From: Sneathiella sp036960775
Lineage (GTDB): Bacteria; Pseudomonadota; Alphaproteobacteria; Sneathiellales; Sneathiellaceae
DNA: 64,000 nt
NCBI GenBank assembly: GCA_036960775.1
Contig: JBALWO010000007.1
Location: 1 to 64,000 of the forward strand
Direction of reading: 5' to 3'
Part shown: in pieces, positions 8,835 through 15,919 of the stretch
How the letters are laid out: each line of letters starts with the position of its first letter
Numbering within the stretch: the first letter of the stretch is position 1
Notes under the pieces: generated by a model
What the model saw: only the letters and a program-made list of their open reading frames with translations
What the model was told of the DNA's origin: nothing
The model's database searches: none
Program-made: the position numbers and the translations under genes

Positions 8835-9971
8835 TTAGCAAGCCTCAAGAATAGTAGCAATACCTTGACCGCCACCGATACATTGCGTGGCAAGTCCGAG
8901 AGACTTACCCTCGCGCTGCATCAAGCTGGCAAGTTTACCTGTAATCCGCGCACCTGTGGCACCCATTGGATGACCAAGAGCAATGGCGCCGCCATCGATA
9001 TTTGTAATATCGTAGTTCATGCCGGCTTCTTTCAAGACAGCAAGTGACTGCGCAGCGAATGCTTCGTTAAGCTCGATGATCTCCATGTCTTTCAACGTCA
9101 GGCCAGCACGCTCCAGTGCTTTTTTCGTCGCGGGAACTGGTCCGATGCCCATAACTTCTGGGCCGCAACCTGCAACTGCGATGGATTTAATACGGGCAAG
9201 TTTGGTCAAGCCATTTGCATCTGCATATTCTTCGGAACAAACCAAAGTCGCGGAGGCACCATCTGTAAGCGGCGAAGATGTCGCTGCTGTTACGCTGCCA
9301 TTGGCATCAAAAGCGGGCTTCAAAGTTGCAAGTTTTTCAAGCGTCGTTTCTGGGCGAATACAACCGTCCTGCTCAACACGGATATTTCCTTGAACAATTG
9401 GGATGATTTCATCAGAGAACTTAGCTGCCGCGCGCGCAGCTGCCGCGCGTGCATGGCTTTCAACAGCCATTTCTTCTTGTTCTTGACGAGAAATTTTATA
9501 TTGGTTCGCCAGATTTTCAGCTGTGATGCCCATTGAAATATAGGCTTCAGGATATTCTTTATAAAGGCCTGGATGCGGAGCTGGATTAAAACCACCCATT
9601 GGAACGCGGGTCATGCTTTCAATGCCACCGCAAATGAACACTTCGCCTGCGCCCATTTGAATGGCGCCTGCAGCCATATGAATGGCTTGCATGGAAGATC
9701 CACAGAACCGATTTACAGTGGTTGCAGATGCCGTCTTTGGAATACCGGCTAGGAAACTGATGTTCCGGGCAACATTCAATCCCTGCTCACCTTCTGGAAA
9801 TGCACTACCGATAATGACATCTTCAATGTCATTTTTGTCCACACCCGTTTTTTCAATAAGGCCGCGGACCACTTGTGCAGCCATCTCATCTGGACGAACT
9901 TTAATTAACTCACCTTTATTGGCAAGTGTAAATGGAGAGCGGGCGTACCCGGCAATGACCACATTCTTCAT
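8835..9971 (-). CDS. Acetyl-CoA acyltransferase (thiolase)
   Basis: 378 aa. The nucleophile is about C90 in NRFCGSSMQAIH, with GGAIALGHPMGATGAR and the C-terminal QCIGGGQGIATI supplying the other active-site groups. It is paired with the FadN-type bifunctional enzyme immediately downstream, the same pairing as FadA/FadN or FadI/FadJ. About 118 bp separate it from the MerR gene upstream, and no separate palindromic operator is seen in that interval. It may therefore be read from the MerR promoter. Confidence 0.9.
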   Translation of the reverse strand: MKNVVIAGYARSPFTLANKGELIKVRPDEMAAQVVRGLIEKTGVDKNDIEDVIIGSAFPEGEQGLNVARNISFLAGIPKTASATTVNRFCGSSMQAIHMAAGAIQMGAGEVFICGGIESMTRVPMGGFNPAPHPGLYKEYPEAYISMGITAENLANQYKISRQEQEEMAVESHARAAAARAAAKFSDEIIPIVQGNIRVEQDGCIRPETTLEKLATLKPAFDANGSVTAATSSPLTDGASATLVCSEEYADANGLTKLARIKSIAVAGCGPEVMGIGPVPATKKALERAGLTLKDMEIIELNEAFAAQSLAVLKEAGMNYDITNIDGGAIALGHPMGATGARITGKLASLMQREGKSLGLATQCIGGGQGIATILEAC

Positions 9972-10089
9972 GATCCAAAATCCTTTTCAATCTCTAGCCC
10001 GTATTCTTTAATCAGGCATGGGGGATGTATGTTGATACTTAAAAATAAAACCGCAAAAAACGGCAAACCACTAAAACGAGATGTCAGAC

Positions 10090-10491
10090 TTAAGCGAGTT
10101 TCTTTCCGCTGTTAGTGTCACCGTTCAGATAATCAGATAAATCAGAAACTGTACTTTCCAGCTCTTCAATCGCCTCATTAATATCTTTTCGTTGGCCCAT
10201 AAGTTTCTCAAGCTGTTCTTCACATTTCTGTAATGTGAATTTTAACTGCTCTCCGGATTCTTCTTTGGGATTATACAGGTCGATCATCTTTTTGATATCC
10301 TGCAGACTAAACCCTAATCGGCGCCCTCGCAGGATCAGCTTCAACCGAGCGCGATCACTTCTTGAATAAACACGGGTAAGCCCATCGCGTTCAGGCAATA
10401 TAAGCCCTTTATCCTCGTAGAACCGGATGGTCCGTGAAGTAACCTGAAACTCTTCTGCCAAATCTGTGATGGAATATGTATTTTTGTCCAT
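10090..10491 (-). CDS. MerR-family regulator, LiuR-like
   Basis: 133 aa. The N-terminal winged helix-turn-helix shows YSITDLAEEFQVTSRTIRFY and GLTRVYSRSDRARLKLILRG, followed by a long dimerisation coiled coil (about residues 75-120). No conserved cysteines are present, so this is not a metal sensor. In Proteobacteria this subgroup (LiuR) represses branched-chain amino-acid and fatty-acid degradation genes and responds to acyl-CoA-type ligands. Here it lies directly upstream of, and in the same direction as, two beta-oxidation modules. Its own promoter overlaps a perfect palindrome, suggesting autoregulation. The exact ligand is unknown. Confidence 0.82.
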   Translation of the reverse strand: MDKNTYSITDLAEEFQVTSRTIRFYEDKGLILPERDGLTRVYSRSDRARLKLILRGRRLGFSLQDIKKMIDLYNPKEESGEQLKFTLQKCEEQLEKLMGQRKDINEAIEELESTVSDLSDYLNGDTNSGKKLA

Positions 10492-10529
10492 TCCAACTCC
10501 CAGTTAAGAACGTTATTATTACTAAATTT

Positions 10530-10558
10530 ACATTACTTGACGTTTACGTAAACGTCAA
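10530..10558 (-). promoter_or_regulatory. merR promoter with embedded 22-bp palindromic operator
   Basis: Positions 10537-10558 form a perfect 22-bp palindrome with arms TTGACGTTTAC and GTAAACGTCAA. Read on the minus strand, TTGACG (10553-10558) is a good -35, followed by 17 bp and TAATGT (10530-10535) as -10, so the palindrome fills the -35 and the spacer. This resembles the LiuR site (a TTTACGT-type inverted repeat) as I remember it, and it fits operator placement in MerR promoters. Confidence 0.75.
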
Positions 10559-10632
10559 CTTTCGTTTAAAAAAAATAAAAAACGGCACCACAACACAACA
10601 AATAGGTTCACTTATGAAATATATTTGCTAAC

Positions 10633-10646
10633 ATAACGCGCGTTAT
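10633..10646. promoter_or_regulatory. 14-bp perfect palindrome upstream of the Mpo1-like gene
   Basis: ATAACGCGCGTTAT reads the same on both strands and lies 34 bp before the ATG at 10681. It may be an operator for the small membrane protein gene. No regulator can be assigned. Confidence 0.35.
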
Positions 10647-10680
10647 CAAAACTTACATACGCTTGGGGATGGTGCCTAAG

Positions 10681-11010
10681 ATGTCGAATAAGATTTCTAC
10701 ATACAGAGAATTCTGGCCCTTTTACTTAGGGGAGCACACTAATTTAATGTGCCGCAGACTTCACTTTAGCGGAACGACATTCGCCATAATAATGCTCGTA
10801 CTTTTTCTCGTAACGAAGGCCCCTATCTTTATTGTTTTGTCTTTTTTGGGCGGTTATGGAGCCGCGTGGATTGGACATTTCCTCTTTGAAAAAAACAAAC
10901 CTGCTACGTTTCAATACCCTTTGTGGTCATTCTACAGTGACATTAGAATGTATTTACTATGGCTAAGTGGAAACCTTGGAAAAGAACTAAAACTTAATGG
11001 TGTCGGTTAG
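10681..11010 (+). CDS. Mpo1-like (DUF962) small membrane protein
   Basis: 109 aa from ATG at 10681, about 11 nt after GGGGA. In-frame TTG (10663) and ATG (10669) starts upstream lack spacing for a ribosome site. The sequence YREFWPFYLGEHTNLMCRRLHF near the N-terminus, split here as FWPFYLGEHTN and CRRLHFSGT, then two hydrophobic helices and GHFLFEKNKPATF and YPLWSFYSDIRMY, match the DUF962/Mpo1 family. The yeast member, Mpo1, is an iron-dependent 2-hydroxy fatty acid dioxygenase acting in alpha-oxidation. The conserved histidines (EHTN, LHF, GHF) are present. Its position beside a fatty-acid oxidation locus fits, but bacterial function is inferred only. Confidence 0.75.
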   Translation: MSNKISTYREFWPFYLGEHTNLMCRRLHFSGTTFAIIMLVLFLVTKAPIFIVLSFLGGYGAAWIGHFLFEKNKPATFQYPLWSFYSDIRMYLLWLSGNLGKELKLNGVG

Positions 11011-11054
11011 GACAAATTGACACAAAGACATAACCTCTGGGGGGAGGTAAAACT

Positions 11055-11366
11055 ATGAATAACATCAATCAAATAGAGAAAGACTTCACGCAACTCTCTG
11101 ACTCGCTTTATCGGGCCAGTAAAATTTTGAAATCTCTGGGCAACCAACGGCGCCTTGAAATTCTGACGTGCTTATCAGAACAAGAACTCTCTGTTGGCCA
11201 ACTCGAACAAAAAATAAAAATCAGCCAATCTGCACTCTCGCAGCATTTAGGCAGATTACGCAGGGATGACATCGTCACAACTCGCCGTGAAGCTCAAACG
11301 ATTTTCTATTCTTTGTATAACGATAATATCCGGAATTTATTGCATTCTGTTCGGCTGGCCGCATAA
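11055..11366 (+). CDS. ArsR-family transcriptional regulator
   Basis: 103 aa winged-helix protein with a strong ribosome site (GGGGAGGT) 7 nt before the ATG. KSLGNQRRLEILTCLSE and SVGQLEQKIKISQSALSQHL are the ArsR wing and recognition helix. There is a single cysteine (LTCL). The metal-binding ELCVCDL motif of ArsR/SmtB and the two-cysteine redox pair of BigR/SqrR are not both present. The downstream gene is a TSUP anion exporter, as in BigR operons for sulfide detoxification, so a sulfur-related role is possible. A long inverted repeat lies between the two genes. Confidence 0.8.
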   Translation: MNNINQIEKDFTQLSDSLYRASKILKSLGNQRRLEILTCLSEQELSVGQLEQKIKISQSALSQHLGRLRRDDIVTTRREAQTIFYSLYNDNIRNLLHSVRLAA

Positions 11367-11403
11367 CAATTAGGCGAAACGCGAAAAAAATTACTTTTTC
11401 GGC

Positions 11404-11462
11404 ATGAATTTATTACATTCAAAGTCTATTTATTGTATAGGCTGAGATAGTAATAAATTCAT
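11404..11462. promoter_or_regulatory. Long inverted repeat (13-33-13) between arsR-type gene and TSUP gene
   Basis: ATGAATTTATTAC (11404-11416) and GTAATAAATTCAT (11450-11462) are exact inverted repeats separated by 33 bp, ending 26 bp before the TSUP start codon. The spacing of arm centres (46 bp) is near four helical turns or more, which suggests two operator half-sites bridged by regulator dimers rather than an RNA terminator. No T-run follows. Confidence 0.5.
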
Positions 11463-11488
11463 CAGCTCAAATCAGGGTCAACACCCCT

Positions 11489-12297
11489 ATGCCAGTTTAT
11501 CTTCCTATCGCCGAGATATCAGTGAATTTATTCCTGATCTTGGGCATGGGCGGAGCAGTTGGTTTGTTGTCTGGAATGTTTGGGGTTGGCGGTGGTTTCT
11601 TAATGACTCCGCTCCTCATCTTTATCGGCATTCCTCCGGCTGTTGCCGTAGCAACAGGCGCCAACCAACTCGTTGCCGCCAGCGTATCCGGCGTCCTTGC
11701 CCATTGGCGACGCGGAAACGTCGACTTTAAAATGGGAACAGTATTGCTGGTGGGAGGCATCTTCGGCTCTGGCCTTGGCACGTGGATATTTGCCCTTCTT
11801 AAAAATGCCGGGCAAGTCGACCTTCTCATCTCTTTATCTTATGTTTTATTTCTTGGCGTCATTGGCGGACTGATGCTGGTGGAAAGCGTCGGGGCTCTTT
11901 TACGAAGCCATAAAGGAACTGTGAGACGTAAAAAACTACACCAACACTATTGGATCCACGGCCTGCCGTTCAAAATGCGATTTCGAAAATCGAAACTGTA
12001 CATCAGCGCTCTCCTTCCATTAGTCCTTGGATTTTTCGTCGGCGTCCTCTCCGCTATTATGGGTGTTGGCGGTGGATTTGTGATGGTGCCTGCCATGATT
12101 TATCTCATGGGCATGCCCACATCAGTGGTAATTGGAACCAGCCTTTTTCAAATCATTTTCGTCACAGCCAATGTAACGCTCCTCCATTCTATGACGACAC
12201 AAACAGTAGACGTGTTGCTCGCTCTATTGCTCATGAGCAGCGCCGTTATTGGTGCTCAGATCGGAACCCGTATTGGCGCAAAAATGAAAGGGGAGCA
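11489..12297 (+). CDS. TSUP-family anion exporter (TauE/SafE-like), 3' end lost in gap
   Basis: About 270 residues are visible before the N run. They form hydrophobic helices with the TSUP hallmark glycine-rich loops LLSGMFGVGGGFLMTPLL near the N-terminus and the repeat VLSAIMGVGGGFVMVPAM in the second half, followed by GTSLFQIIF. Family members of about 305 aa export sulfite, sulfoacetate or related organosulfur anions. The N run hides the last 30-40 residues. It lies behind an ArsR regulator and in front of a TIGR02186 gene, an arrangement I recall as common in alphaproteobacteria. The substrate cannot be read from the sequence. Confidence 0.85.
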
Positions 12298-12397
12298 NNN
12301 NNNNNNNNNNNNNNNNNNNNNNNNNNNNNNNNNNNNNNNNNNNNNNNNNNNNNNNNNNNNNNNNNNNNNNNNNNNNNNNNNNNNNNNNNNNNNNNNN
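12298..12397. other. Assembly gap (100 N)
   Basis: The gap covers the 3' end of the TSUP gene and the 5' end of the TIGR02186 gene. An open frame runs through it by chance, giving a false fusion from 11489 to 13006. The true missing length is probably around 250-300 bp. Confidence 0.95.
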
Positions 12398-13006
12398 GTC
12401 ACATCGTCTGAAGGATCTCTCCCTGCCAATAAAGGGGATATTATTGTCGTTGTCAGAGGACCCAAAAAAAATGTCACCGTTCGGAAGAAAGAACGTGTTG
12501 CGGGTATCTGGGTAAATACACGCGCTATTGAAATAGCCAAAGTACCAGGGTTCTATGCGGTTGCCAGCAACCGGCCCGTCACAGATATCAGTTCAACCGG
12601 AACACTTGAGCGGTTAAAAATTGGCCAACATCGTCTTAGTTTGTCGGCAAAAACATCTCCTCTTGATGTGCAGGATTTTAGGCAGGCTATTGTACGCCAA
12701 CAAGAAGAAGTGCAGCTATATACAAGCAATCAGTCCGCTGTTTATTTTTTAGGCACCTCCCTTTTCAGGACATCTATTCATTTCCCAGCGAACGTACCCG
12801 TTGGTAACTATGTCGCGGAAGTTTACCTATTCCAAGACGGAGAGCTTGTGAGCGCACAAACATCTCCCCTCTTTATTAAAAAATTCGGCATTGGACGCCG
12901 TATCTTTGATTTTGCACAAAGTTACCCGACCCTCCACGGAATTGCCGCTATCATTTTCGCCCTGATCGCAGGCTGGATTGCTTCCGCACTTTTCCGTAAA
13001 GACTAA
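12398..13006 (+). CDS. TIGR02186-family membrane-anchored protein, 5' end lost in gap
   Basis: 203 residues are visible, beginning VTSSEGSLPANKGDIIVVVR. The extracytoplasmic portion has beta-rich segments (RKKERVAGIWVNTRAIEI, VPGFYAVASNRPV, FPANVPVGNYVAEVYLFQ). It ends in one transmembrane helix (IAAIIFALIAGWIASALF) followed by RKD. This is the pattern of the TIGR02186 family, about 260 aa, usually encoded next to a TauE/SafE transporter. The missing N-terminus should contain the signal peptide. Function is unknown; a periplasmic partner of the exporter is the simplest guess. Confidence 0.75.
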   Translation, partial: VTSSEGSLPANKGDIIVVVRGPKKNVTVRKKERVAGIWVNTRAIEIAKVPGFYAVASNRPVTDISSTGTLERLKIGQHRLSLSAKTSPLDVQDFRQAIVRQQEEVQLYTSNQSAVYFLGTSLFRTSIHFPANVPVGNYVAEVYLFQDGELVSAQTSPLFIKKFGIGRRIFDFAQSYPTLHGIAAIIFALIAGWIASALFRKD

Positions 13007-13022
13007 AAAGGATGATGATCTA

Positions 13023-13835
13023 ATGATCATGAAGATAGAGGAGCTTGCCTCCCTCATTAAAGACGGCTGCAAACTTGCGATCCCTGCAGATTATAGCGGC
13101 GTTGCAATGGCTGTGACCCGTGAGCTAATTAAGCAAAAGAAAAAGAAACTCCACATTGTTGGAGTTCCAACTTCGGGATTACAAAGCGAACTTCTCATTG
13201 GGGCAGGTTGCGTCTCTGTGCTTGAAAGTTCTGCTCTCACATTGGGAGAATATAATCCTGCGCCCCGATTTTCTGCTGCTATAAAATCTGGAAGCATCAA
13301 ACTTATCGATGCTACTTGCCCGGCTATTCATGCGGGACTGCAAGCCTCGCAAAAAGGACTGCCCTTCATGCCTCTTCGCGGAATAATCGGCAGTGACATC
13401 TTAAAAAACCATCCCGATTGGAAGGTTATCCAGAACCCATTTTCACAAGACGATGACAAGATAGTTGCCATTCCTGCCATTAAACCAGATGTCGCTCTGT
13501 TTCATGCGCCATTTGCTGACCGAGAGGGTAATGTCTGGGTTGGCCGGAGGCGCGAATTGGTTCATATGACGCAAGCCTCCAAGACGGCATATGTGTCGGT
13601 AGAAAAAATCGTAGACGGCAATTTATTAGATGATGAGACGCTGGCCGCTGGCGTCCTCTCTAATCTTTATGTTGGCGCTGTCGCTGAGGTTCCCTCAGGG
13701 AGTTGGCCCCTCGGCTTTTGGCACGGCGAGGCCGAAGATAAAGAACATCTCGATCACTATAAAGCTGTGGCAGGCACACAAGATGGTTTTGATGAATATC
13801 TCCAACAATTTATTTTTGGCGGAGAAACCTCATGA
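13023..13835 (+). CDS. Family-I CoA-transferase-like subunit A (GctA/IpdA-like)
   Basis: 270 aa from ATG at 13023 with AAAGGAT upstream; an in-frame TTG at 12978 overlaps the previous gene and is less likely. The segments LIKDGCKLAIPADYSGVAMAV, seen here as KLAIPADYSGVA, the loop IKPDVALFHAPFADREGNV and the residue ASKTAYVSVEKIVDG follow the alpha subunit of glutaconate-type CoA transferases and the related IpdA. It overlaps the beta subunit by ATGA, so the two are translationally coupled. The substrate is unknown. It belongs to a cluster with CaiB/BaiF and a molybdenum hydroxylase. Confidence 0.75.
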   Translation: MIMKIEELASLIKDGCKLAIPADYSGVAMAVTRELIKQKKKKLHIVGVPTSGLQSELLIGAGCVSVLESSALTLGEYNPAPRFSAAIKSGSIKLIDATCPAIHAGLQASQKGLPFMPLRGIIGSDILKNHPDWKVIQNPFSQDDDKIVAIPAIKPDVALFHAPFADREGNVWVGRRRELVHMTQASKTAYVSVEKIVDGNLLDDETLAAGVLSNLYVGAVAEVPSGSWPLGFWHGEAEDKEHLDHYKAVAGTQDGFDEYLQQFIFGGETS

Positions 13836-14563
13836 GTGATGCCTCATCAAAAAAAGCCCTCATTTGTTTTATAGCTGATCTCCTGCGAGATTGTAATCAT
13901 GTGGCTGTTGGCGCGTCTTCTCCAATTCCGGGAGCGGCTGCACTGCTTGCAAAAGCGGCCTGGTCATCTCCGCAGCATGTCAATATTTTGGGGTCGGTTA
14001 AAAACAATTTCCTAACCAATGGATCACAAGAGTTATTTGATTGTGCGGCTCAAGGCCGGATCGATGCCTTTTTTCTTGGAGGCGGCCAAATTGACGGCTC
14101 CGCCAACATCAACTTGATGGGCCGCGGTGAATACCCAAACAACACCCCAAGATGGCCGGGAACCTTTGGCTCTGCCTATCTTTACTTTCTCATCCCCAAA
14201 GTTATATTATTCCGAGAAGAACATAGCCGCCGGGTCCTGGTTGATACTGTAGATTTCATTAGCGCCCCGGGATGTAGTGCCCCTGAGACTTACCGAACTG
14301 GCGGGCCTTATGGGCTCCTCACAAACAAAGCATTCTTTAAGTTCGAAAAAGAGAAAGGATGCTTCTCCTTGAAAAGCATTCACGCCGGTAGTAGTTTAGA
14401 AGATATCTTGGACAACACCGGATTTGATTTTCTATACGATAAAGAAAATACACCGGCAACGCCTGAGCCGAACCCAGAACTTCTAAAGGTATTGGAAAAT
14501 GAGGTTTCCGTGAAAATTCGGGATGTGTACCCTCAATTCTCCGACACCATATTCACTAACTAG
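13832..14563 (+). CDS. Family-I CoA-transferase-like subunit B (GctB/IpdB-like), catalytic Glu apparently absent
   Basis: 243 aa, matching GctB/IpdB length. Recognisable parts are VGASSPIPGAAALLAKAA, the inner loop GRIDAFFLGGGQIDGSANIN and VDTVDFISAPG. In true CoA transferases the beta subunit carries a catalytic glutamate in an E-(N/S)-G loop after the first beta-alpha unit. The corresponding stretch here reads VNILGSVKNNFL with no glutamate. IpdAB, a ring-opening hydrolase of steroid catabolism, also lacks it. The pair may therefore be a lyase or hydrolase acting on a cyclic acyl-CoA rather than a transferase. This is inference from a by-eye alignment. Confidence 0.7.
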   Translation: MSDASSKKALICFIADLLRDCNHVAVGASSPIPGAAALLAKAAWSSPQHVNILGSVKNNFLTNGSQELFDCAAQGRIDAFFLGGGQIDGSANINLMGRGEYPNNTPRWPGTFGSAYLYFLIPKVILFREEHSRRVLVDTVDFISAPGCSAPETYRTGGPYGLLTNKAFFKFEKEKGCFSLKSIHAGSSLEDILDNTGFDFLYDKENTPATPEPNPELLKVLENEVSVKIRDVYPQFSDTIFTN

Positions 14564-14619
14564 AGCCGTCTCTAATCCCTAATATAAATAATAATAAAAC
14601 TTCCTAAGGAATATGTACA

Positions 14620-15819
14620 ATGTCCAACAATGGCGCCCTTTCCGGCCTTAAAGTGGTTGACCTCTCTCGCGTTCTCGGCGGCCCTGTGTGCACCCAAATT
14701 CTTGCAGATCATGGCGCCGAAGTCGTTAAAATTGAGCCTCCTCAAGGAGATGAAACACGCTTATGGGGCCCTCCGTTTAACGAGAGCGGCGTCTCTGCCT
14801 ATTTCTCCGGTGCCAATCGAAACAAACGCTCCATTGCCCTAGATATTCGCAAAGAAGATGGTCAAAAAATCTTGCACAAACTGTTGGCTGATGCCGATAT
14901 TTTGGTCGAAAACTTCAAAACTGGCTCTCTCGAAAAATGGGGATTGGGGTACGAAGATGTCCTCAAACAGAAATACCCAAAACTAATTCATTGCCGGGTA
15001 ACGGGATTTGGAGCTGACGGCCCATTTGGCGGCTTTCCAGGCTACGATGCTGTTATTCAGGCATGGGCTGGCCTCATCAGCGTCAATGGGTCTCCTGGCT
15101 CTGGTCCTGTACGAGTGGGTATTCCCCTTGTTGACTTGGGCACAGGCATGAACGCTGTTATCGGTATATTGATGGCAGTAAATGAACGTCATACTTCAGG
15201 TAAAGGTCAATCCGTCGAAGCCTCTCTCTATGATACAGGCATTCAATTACAGCACCCTCATGGGGCTAACTATTTGATGAGCGGAAAAGAGCCCACACTT
15301 ACGGGGAACTCCCACCCCAACATTGCACCCTATGATTTATATCCAACACAAACCGCCCCTATTTTTCTTGGTATTGGAAATAACGGACAATTCAGAAAAC
15401 TGTGCGCAGCCTTGAATTGCCCAGAAATCCCAACGGATCCTCGTTTTGTTGATAATGCTGCGCGTCTTGAAAACCGAGATGCTCTAAATACCCTGCTCGA
15501 AGAAAAACTAGCCGATAAAAATGGCGTTGAATTTGCGACAGAGCTTCTGGACGCGGGCGTTCCCGCAGGCGCCGCCATGAGTGTTCCCGAAGCGTTAAAT
15601 CATCCCCATACAAAGCACCGCGAAATGGTTGTCGAAATGGGCGATTATCGCGGAACTGGTATCGCCGTAAAGATGAGCCGTACGCCTGGCCGGGTTAGAT
15701 CAGTTCCTCCAGGGTTTGGCGCAAATGGACGTGATATCCTGAAAGAACTTGGATATGATGAAAATGAGATTACATCATTGACAAAGAACGGCATTCTTTG
15801 GGAACATCCAAAAACATAA
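14620..15819 (+). CDS. CaiB/BaiF (family III) CoA-transferase
   Basis: 399 aa, full length. GLKVVDLSRVLGGPVCTQIL opens the Rossmann domain, followed by HGAEVVKIEPPQGDETR and NRNKRSIALDIRKEDG. The catalytic aspartate is in the expected VGIPLVDLGTGMNA motif. The C-terminal part contains VPAGAAMSVPEALNHPH. Family III enzymes move CoA between carboxylic acids such as carnitine, oxalate, formyl, succinyl or mesaconyl. A ribosome site TAAGGA precedes the ATG. The neighbouring subunits A/B and Mo-hydroxylase suggest activation of an unidentified carboxylate to its CoA ester. Confidence 0.88.
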   Translation: MSNNGALSGLKVVDLSRVLGGPVCTQILADHGAEVVKIEPPQGDETRLWGPPFNESGVSAYFSGANRNKRSIALDIRKEDGQKILHKLLADADILVENFKTGSLEKWGLGYEDVLKQKYPKLIHCRVTGFGADGPFGGFPGYDAVIQAWAGLISVNGSPGSGPVRVGIPLVDLGTGMNAVIGILMAVNERHTSGKGQSVEASLYDTGIQLQHPHGANYLMSGKEPTLTGNSHPNIAPYDLYPTQTAPIFLGIGNNGQFRKLCAALNCPEIPTDPRFVDNAARLENRDALNTLLEEKLADKNGVEFATELLDAGVPAGAAMSVPEALNHPHTKHREMVVEMGDYRGTGIAVKMSRTPGRVRSVPPGFGANGRDILKELGYDENEITSLTKNGILWEHPKT

Positions 15820-15919
15820 TTTCGACAAATAAGAAAAATTGAAGCCGGGCGCAAAACCGACATAACCAATGAGAGCCAATCTGTGTTTGGCTCTTTATCA
15901 ATATAAATGGACAATCAAA

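Noticed and set aside
11489..13006. Single 505-aa transporter with a periplasmic C-terminal domain
   Set aside because: The frame crosses 100 N by chance; the two halves belong to two known separate families.
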